Below, piece by piece: positions 4,475 through 9,572 of a stretch of DNA of 9,572 nucleotides. The stretch is from Dehalococcoidia bacterium. Lineage in GTDB: Bacteria; Chloroflexota; Dehalococcoidia; GIF9; AB-539-J10. A program made the position numbers and the translations under genes. Every line of letters starts with the position of its first letter. The stretch's first letter is position 1. Under the pieces are notes generated by a model. It saw only the letters and a program-made list of their open reading frames with translations. It did not search any database and was not told the DNA's origin. The DNA lies in assembly GCA_029857995.1 (NCBI GenBank), contig JAOUFZ010000051.1, positions 1 through 9,572 on the forward strand. The letters run 5' to 3'.

Positions 4475-6373
4475 GTGTCTAATATTCTGGACAAAATAAA
4501 CGGCCCCAGCGATGTTAAGGGGTTAAGCCAAGATGAACTTGCTGAACTTTGTTCCGAGCTTAGGGAGTTACTGGTAGGCAAAGTCAGCGAAAACGGAGGC
4601 CATCTAGCATCCAATCTGGGAGTGGTGGAACTTACCGTTGCCTTGCACCGGGTATTTGATAGCCCGAAAGACAAGCTAATCTGGGATGTGGGACACCAGA
4701 GTTATGTTCATAAGCTATTAACGGGACGAAGGGAGCAATTTACCTCTCTTCGCCAATACCAGGGACTCTCAGGATTTCCTGATAGAGATGAAAGTCCTCA
4801 CGATGCCTTCACTACGGGACACGGTGGCACCTCTATTTCAGCAGCTTTGGGCATGACTCTGGCCCGTGACCGTGCTGGCGATGATCACCATGTCGTAGCT
4901 GTCATCGGCGATGGATGCCTCACCTGTGGCATGACTTACGAAGCGCTGAATCACGCCGGGCATTTGGGCACAAGGCTTATCGTGGTACTCAATGACAACG
5001 GCATGTCCATTTCGCCCACAGTAGGAGCAATAGCCAGGCGGCTAAACGTAGTGCGAACAACCCGTGGCTATATAAGGGCTAAGAAACAGACAAATCGGTT
5101 GCTGTCTTTGTTGCCTGGAGGAAAGAGGCTGCAGGGGGCATTGCGCCGTCTTAGGGAAGGGGTGAAGGCAGTGCTCATGCCCACCATGATGTGGGAGCAA
5201 CTTGGCTTTACTTACCTGGGTCCCATAGATGGTCATAACACTGCTGAATTGGAAATAGTTCTGACTCAAGCCAAGAATTACTACAAGCCGGTTATTGTCC
5301 ATGTCTTGACTAAGAAGGGCAAGGGTTACAAACCAGCCGAGGACAATCCCACCCGCTTTCACGGGCTATCTCCCAGAGGCGAGGGCCTCGGCACAATACC
5401 TACTTATAGTCAGGTATTTGCTCGAACAGTTGGTGGACTGCTGAGGGACAATCCCAAGGTGGTAGTAATAAGCGCTGCCATGGTTGAAGGCAATAGCCTG
5501 TCTTCTCTGGTCAAAGAGTTTCCGCAACGCATTTACGATGTAGGAATTTCTGAACAGCATGCAGTTACCTTGGCCGCTGGTCTAGCTACCCAGGGCTTTA
5601 TACCCATTGTAGCTATATATTCCACTTTCTTACAGCGTGCCTTTGACCAGGTGTTGCACGATGTTTGTCTCCCCGATCTGCCTGTCATTTTTGCCCTCGA
5701 CCGCAGCGGCATTGTCGGAGAGGACGGCAAAACACACCAAGGCATGTTTGACTTATCCTATCTCCGTTTGATGCCTAATATGATTGTTTGCGCACCTAAG
5801 GACGGGAATGAACTTCAAGACTTGCTCTATACTGCTACCAATGCAGAACACACGATGGCAATTCGCTATCCTCGGGGTCCGGGACCAGACATGCCCTTGG
5901 CTGCCAAACTCCATCAACTTCCCATAGGCAAAGCTGAGATGATGAAGCAAGGTGAAGATATAGTCATAATAGGTATTGGCTCTACCGTTATGCCTTCTCT
6001 GGAAGCAGCGGAACATTTAGCTCTGCGCGGAATTGATGCCATGGTGATCAATGCCCGATTCGCCAAGCCTTTGGATACAGAGCTTATTTTGGATGTAGCC
6101 AGCCATACCAAAAAGATGGTCATTGTAGAGGAGAATGCCCTTAGCGGCGGCTTTGGTGCCGCGGTGCTGGAGCTCCTGGAACAGGCTGGGGCCTCAGATG
6201 TCAAAGTGAAGAGATTAGGCATTCCTGACGAGTTTGTAACCCATGGAAAGCAAGATTTTCTTCGCTCTCTCTATCATCTGGATGCCCTGGGAATAGCCAA
6301 GGAATGCGTTGATTTCTTGGCTCACATCCAAACAGAGGCGGAGAGAGAGTTCCACACCGCTATGCCTCAATAA
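4475..6373 (+). CDS. dxs: 1-deoxy-D-xylulose-5-phosphate synthase
   Basis: This thiamine-diphosphate enzyme joins pyruvate and glyceraldehyde 3-phosphate to give 1-deoxy-D-xylulose 5-phosphate, the entry step of the MEP isoprenoid pathway (also feeding thiamine and pyridoxal synthesis). At 632 residues it is full length. Seen in order: GGHLASNLG with the substrate-site His43; HGGTS at 116-120; the ThDP/Mg motif GDG (145-147) through NDN (173-175); the catalytic Glu360 in GISEQHA; the pyrimidine-domain block DRSGIVGEDGKTHQG (409-423); and a transketolase C-terminal domain from about 490. No catalytic residue is missing. The start is GTG at 4475 with GGGAGAG 4 nt upstream. It lies 69 bp after GGR2 and converges on mutS. 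Its proximity to two prenyl reductases and uppS gives the window an isoprenoid theme. Confidence 0.97.
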   Translation: MSNILDKINGPSDVKGLSQDELAELCSELRELLVGKVSENGGHLASNLGVVELTVALHRVFDSPKDKLIWDVGHQSYVHKLLTGRREQFTSLRQYQGLSGFPDRDESPHDAFTTGHGGTSISAALGMTLARDRAGDDHHVVAVIGDGCLTCGMTYEALNHAGHLGTRLIVVLNDNGMSISPTVGAIARRLNVVRTTRGYIRAKKQTNRLLSLLPGGKRLQGALRRLREGVKAVLMPTMMWEQLGFTYLGPIDGHNTAELEIVLTQAKNYYKPVIVHVLTKKGKGYKPAEDNPTRFHGLSPRGEGLGTIPTYSQVFARTVGGLLRDNPKVVVISAAMVEGNSLSSLVKEFPQRIYDVGISEQHAVTLAAGLATQGFIPIVAIYSTFLQRAFDQVLHDVCLPDLPVIFALDRSGIVGEDGKTHQGMFDLSYLRLMPNMIVCAPKDGNELQDLLYTATNAEHTMAIRYPRGPGPDMPLAAKLHQLPIGKAEMMKQGEDIVIIGIGSTVMPSLEAAEHLALRGIDAMVINARFAKPLDTELILDVASHTKKMVIVEENALSGGFGAAVLELLEQAGASDVKVKRLGIPDEFVTHGKQDFLRSLYHLDALGIAKECVDFLAHIQTEAEREFHTAMPQ

Positions 6374-6448
6374 TACTACTGCCTGGTCTTATAAATAGGG
6401 CCTTCCGCACAATCTCGTATGAAATTCTTCTCCGTTGAAGGGACAGGA

Positions 6449-9037
6449 CTAAGGTGCGGGTGAAATGCCCGTTTCGTGAGACCGTGAGTCCTTATCGTCC
6501 CGAGCCATTCGCTTGAGTTCATAAAGCTTGGTAATCGCTTCCAGAGGAGACATGGAATCAACGTCAAGCCTGGCAATTTCCTCAGCTAACAGGGAGCCTT
6601 TCGAGAAAAGAGGCATCTGGAGTGATGATTTGCGATGCAGCACCTTGCTTTTCCTAGAAGGATGGCTCTCCAGTTCAGCTAAGACTTCCTGAGCCCGAAT
6701 AATTACCGATTTGGGCAAGCCGGCTAGCTGAGCCACATGGATACCATAGCTTCTGTCAGTGCCCCCGGGGACAATCTTATGCAGAAAGATAACTCTGTCT
6801 CCTTCCTCTGCCACCGCTACGTTGAAGTTTTTCACTCTGGGCAGGATACCAGCCAAATCCACCAGCTCATGATAATGGGTAGCAAAAATGGTCTTCGTTC
6901 CAAGCTCAGGGTGGTTATGGATAAACTCGGCTACTGCCCAGGCAATGGAAAGTCCATCATAGGTGGAAGTGCCTCGTCCAATCTCATCCAGGATGACAAA
7001 GGAGCGGGGAGTAGCATTATTCAAGATATTTGCCGCTTCAGTCATCTCCACCATAAAAGTGGACTGCCCGGCGGCTAAGTCCTCCTGTGCACCAATGCGA
7101 GTAAAGATGCGGTCAACAATTCCAATATGCGCTGAATCAGCAGGAACAAAGCTACCTATCTGGGCTAAAAGGATGATTAGAACTACCTGCCTGAGATAGG
7201 TCGACTTCCCCGACATATTGGGGCCGGTGAGTATGATAAGCTGATTGTCCCTATTGCATAAACAAGCGTCGTTAGGAACAAAATTATCTTTGCCTATGCT
7301 CTGTTCCACAATCGGGTGGCGTCCTCCCTTGATGTCAATGGTGTCGTCGGTGGTCAGCGTTGGCTTGACATAACCATGACGCACGGCAATCTCAGCAAGG
7401 CTGCAAAGGACATCAATCTGAGCGATGGCTCTGGCGGTGGCCAGGATTTGCTCACCTACAGCACTTATCTGCTGGCAGAGCTGTCGAAAAATGGCAGATT
7501 CCAGGTCAGCAATTTTCTCCTGCGCATTGAGAATCAGCGATTCGTATTCCTTAAGTTCGGGGGTGAAGAACCTTTCCGCTTCCGCCAGAGTCTGCTTACG
7601 AATGTAGTCTGGGGGAACCAGGTTGAGATTAGCCCGGGATACCTCGATATAGTAGCCAAATACCCGGTTGTAGCCTACCTTTAAAGATTTAATCCCTGTG
7701 CGCTGTCTTTCCCTTTGCTCCAGGCCAGCCAGATATTGCTTGGCTTGCCGGGAATTGCGGCGAATTTCATCCAGCTCAGAGGAGAAACCTTCCTTTATCA
7801 CCCCGCCTTGCTCCAAATCCCCCGGTTCGTCGGCAATGGCCCTGGCGATCAGGTCGACAACGTCAGGACAAGGCTTGAGTTCGTCGCTTAGCCGGTTTAT
7901 GGCGTCTCCGCTTGCCATCGCCGCTTTCAAGTCGGGCACCTTCTCCAAACTGGAGCGAAGCGCTAGCAGTTCCCGGGGCATGACTCTGCCACTCATCACT
8001 CGATTAACGAGCCTCTCCAGATCAGCAATATCTGCCAAGAGGGAAACGACCTTCTGTCTAGCCAGGTTGTTTCCATAGAACCAGGCAACCGCCTCTTGTC
8101 GTCGGTTCAATATGGCGAAGTCCAGAAGGGGATGTCCCAGCCAATTCTTAAGCAGCCTGCCACCCATAGCTGTCTTGGTTAGATCAATGATAGAGAGGAG
8201 GGAGTGGCCGGCTTCTCCCCACCTGCCGCCCTGAAAGAGCTCTAGATTACGGATGGTCTGGCCATCGAGGGTCATAAAGGAATCTGTAGAGTAGGTAGCA
8301 AGTTTGCTTAGCTGGGGTAGAGTCTCCTTTTGCGTTTCCTTGACATAATGTATCAATGCGCAGGCGGCCCTTATGGCCAAAGGCAAGCGGGCACAGCCAT
8401 ACCCTTCCAGGCTAGCCACATCGAAGTGTTCCAGCAAGGCTTCCCGGCCAATTTCCAAATCAAAGCAATAGTCATCGAGTCGCGTTATGGTGAACGGCAA
8501 TTGGGCATAATCGTCGGCACCTTCGGGAATAAGAACTTCGCTAGGCTGAAGTCGCTCCAATTCCGGCATGACTCTCTCGATAGGAAGCTGCGTGGTGGCA
8601 AATTCGCTGGTAGTGATATCAACGTAGGCAATCCCTGCTTCCTCCCCTACAATGACCACGCTGCCGAGATAGTTATTGCTCTTACTGGCAAGTAGATTAG
8701 GCTCCACCACCGTTCCGGGCGTTACCACGCGAATGACATCCCTTTCCACCAGTCCTTTGCCCGGTGGACTAAGCTGCTCGCAAATAGCTACTTTGTGACC
8801 GCGGTTAATGAGCTTAGTCAGATAGTTATCCAGAGCGTGATGGGGTATCCCTGCCATGGGTACCCGCTGTCCTTTGCCCATCTCCCGGGAGGTTAGGACA
8901 ACGTCCAGCTCCCGCGAAGCCACTTTGGCATCTTCATCGAAGGTCTCATAGAAGTCGCCTAGGCGGAAGAAAACTATGGCCTCGGGATACTTTTGCTTGA
9001 CCCTGAGATACTGCTTTCTGAGAGGCGTTACAGTCAT
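6449..9037 (-). CDS. mutS: DNA mismatch repair protein MutS
   Basis: This cytoplasmic ATPase dimer recognises mispaired and looped bases and recruits MutL. At 862 residues it is a full-length MutS1. The mismatch-reading motif F29-Y30-E31 lies in RLGDFYETF, followed by PMAGIPHHAL (60-69). The core and clamp domains follow, with GYYIEV at 461-466. The ATPase has Walker A GPNMSGKST at 605-613, Walker B VILDE at 681-685, the GRGTSTYDG loop (688-695) and ATHYHEL at 719-725. Near the C-terminus QMPLF (807-811) matches the QxxLF sliding-clamp-binding pattern. The ATG at 9037 has no ribosome site upstream, see the leaderless note. It is divergent from ybeY and converges on dxs. No mutL is in the window, and nothing appears broken. 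Confidence 0.98.
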   Translation of the reverse strand: MTVTPLRKQYLRVKQKYPEAIVFFRLGDFYETFDEDAKVASRELDVVLTSREMGKGQRVPMAGIPHHALDNYLTKLINRGHKVAICEQLSPPGKGLVERDVIRVVTPGTVVEPNLLASKSNNYLGSVVIVGEEAGIAYVDITTSEFATTQLPIERVMPELERLQPSEVLIPEGADDYAQLPFTITRLDDYCFDLEIGREALLEHFDVASLEGYGCARLPLAIRAACALIHYVKETQKETLPQLSKLATYSTDSFMTLDGQTIRNLELFQGGRWGEAGHSLLSIIDLTKTAMGGRLLKNWLGHPLLDFAILNRRQEAVAWFYGNNLARQKVVSLLADIADLERLVNRVMSGRVMPRELLALRSSLEKVPDLKAAMASGDAINRLSDELKPCPDVVDLIARAIADEPGDLEQGGVIKEGFSSELDEIRRNSRQAKQYLAGLEQRERQRTGIKSLKVGYNRVFGYYIEVSRANLNLVPPDYIRKQTLAEAERFFTPELKEYESLILNAQEKIADLESAIFRQLCQQISAVGEQILATARAIAQIDVLCSLAEIAVRHGYVKPTLTTDDTIDIKGGRHPIVEQSIGKDNFVPNDACLCNRDNQLIILTGPNMSGKSTYLRQVVLIILLAQIGSFVPADSAHIGIVDRIFTRIGAQEDLAAGQSTFMVEMTEAANILNNATPRSFVILDEIGRGTSTYDGLSIAWAVAEFIHNHPELGTKTIFATHYHELVDLAGILPRVKNFNVAVAEEGDRVIFLHKIVPGGTDRSYGIHVAQLAGLPKSVIIRAQEVLAELESHPSRKSKVLHRKSSLQMPLFSKGSLLAEEIARLDVDSMSPLEAITKLYELKRMARDDKDSRSHETGISPAP

Positions 9038-9044
9038 CTATGTT

Positions 9045-9050
9045 ATTTTA
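9045..9050 (-). promoter_or_regulatory. Candidate -10 for a leaderless mutS transcript
   Basis: The minus strand reads TAAAAT ending 7 nt before the mutS ATG at 9037, so initiation would fall at or next to the A of the start codon. There is no purine-rich ribosome site between 9038 and 9060 on this strand. The -35 is poor. Position and absence of a ribosome site are seen; leaderless use is inferred. Confidence 0.35.
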
Positions 9051-9059
9051 CTACATTCG

Positions 9060-9088
9060 TTGAAACCAATTGAATTGCCTGTTATGAT
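9060..9088 (+). promoter_or_regulatory. Sigma-70-type promoter of ybeY
   Basis: TTGAAA (9060-9065), a 17-bp spacer and TATGAT (9083-9088) match the -35/-10 consensus at 5 of 6 positions each, and TG one base before the -10 makes it extended as well. Initiation near 9095 would leave a leader of about 14 nt containing GGGTGAT (9097-9103), a ribosome site 5 nt before the GTG start. Confidence 0.65.
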
Positions 9089-9108
9089 ACTCCGCCGGGT
9101 GATTTATT

Positions 9109-9572
9109 GTGAAGGAACAAATCGGCATCTACGCTGAGGACGAATTTCGGGCGTTAGTGGACGAAGGCTCGGTCAAGAAGATAGTTCGGCAAGTCATTAA
9201 AGCTGAAGGAGTGCCTTCCCCTTATGAGGTGAGCCTGGTCTTCACCGATTCTGAGACGGTGCAAAGACTCAATCGAGACTACCGCGGGGTGGATGAACCT
9301 ACGGATGTGCTGGCGTTCTACATGCTTCCGCAGAAGGGAGCTGACTCTTCCTTCGCACTTCCGCCTGACGGAGTGACTCGCCTGGGAGAGGTAATCATCT
9401 CTTATCCCGAAGCGCTGGCACAAGCCAAAGAGCAGGGACACCTACTGGAAAGAGAGTTGGCATTGTTGGTTACCCACGGGATACTTCATCTTTTGGGGTA
9501 TGACCACCAAGAGCCACAGGAAGAGAAAAAAATGAGGGAGAGGGAAAAAGAATTACTGAGGAAATACTCGCC
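9109..9572 (+). CDS. ybeY: Endoribonuclease YbeY (rRNA maturation factor), 3' end beyond the window
   Basis: This is a zinc-dependent single-strand endoribonuclease of the UPF0054 family, needed for 16S rRNA 3'-end maturation and ribosome quality control. The translation starts MKEQIGIYAED at a GTG (9109) with GGGTGAT 5 nt upstream. It contains the family block NRDYRGVDEPTDVLAF and LGEVIIS, and ends with the zinc signature HGILHLLGYDH, which supplies the three metal-binding histidines. The 154 complete codons present are about a full family length, so only the last few residues should be missing. It has its own promoter and is divergent from mutS. Family members often precede diacylglycerol kinase, era or recO, but the window stops before that can be seen. 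Confidence 0.95.
   Translation, partial: MKEQIGIYAEDEFRALVDEGSVKKIVRQVIKAEGVPSPYEVSLVFTDSETVQRLNRDYRGVDEPTDVLAFYMLPQKGADSSFALPPDGVTRLGEVIISYPEALAQAKEQGHLLERELALLVTHGILHLLGYDHQEPQEEKKMREREKELLRKYS

Noticed and set aside
5042..6222. Minus-strand frames of up to 106 codons inside dxs
   Set aside because: They are shadows of an intact, highly conserved dxs frame.
6385..6402. Possible bidirectional terminator between dxs and mutS (GGTCTT-ATAAAT-AGGGCC)
   Set aside because: The stem is only six pairs with two G-T pairs, and no T-run follows on either strand. The 75-bp convergent gap holds nothing better.
6737..8695. Plus-strand frames of up to 126 codons inside mutS
   Set aside because: They lie opposite conserved MutS domains and show no independent signals.
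1..9572. CRISPR array, rRNA, tRNA, transposase gene, phage or defence genes
   Set aside because: None were seen on either strand; the only mobile-like feature is the small non-coding inverted-repeat element.

Overview
The window looks like a bacterial chromosome segment of middling base composition, with housekeeping and isoprenoid genes and two roomy intergenic stretches. A bacterial-type Dxs, UppS, MutS and YbeY exclude an archaeon. Two geranylgeranyl-reductase-family flavoproteins, a MarR regulator and a 'TGTCATTGCGAG'-type dispersed palindromic element remind me of Dehalococcoidia-like Chloroflexota. That placement is a recollection-based inference and the sequence does not prove it.

Layout. 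Positions 1-2426 read on the minus strand. From right to left they hold a MarR-family regulator (1833-2426), a 483-bp gap with a small inverted-repeat element (about 1451-1585), a geranylgeranyl-reductase-family FAD protein (GGR1, 156-1349) and the N-terminal 53 codons of uppS (1-159). GGR1 and uppS share an ATGA stop/start overlap. Positions 2427-3259 contain no confident gene. They hold palindromes that look like MarR operators, a strong hairpin, a very strong Shine-Dalgarno that opens only a two-codon reading frame, and repeat-like debris. Positions 3260-6373 on the plus strand carry a second GGR paralog (GGR2) and dxs, which has its own consensus promoter. mutS (6449-9037) runs convergently on the minus strand. 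ybeY starts divergently at 9109 and runs off the right edge.

How the genes fit together. Dxs makes the first committed metabolite of the MEP isoprenoid pathway, and UppS condenses isoprenyl units into the lipid carrier for cell-wall and glycan synthesis. GGR-family enzymes saturate double bonds of prenyl chains. The coupling of GGR1 to uppS, plus GGR2 next to dxs, suggests an isoprenoid locus in which polyprenyl chains may be partly saturated, as in dolichol-type carriers. The MarR gene points the same way as GGR1-uppS and has apparent operators in its own promoter, so it is a candidate local regulator. mutS and ybeY look like ordinary housekeeping neighbours sharing a 71-bp divergent promoter region.
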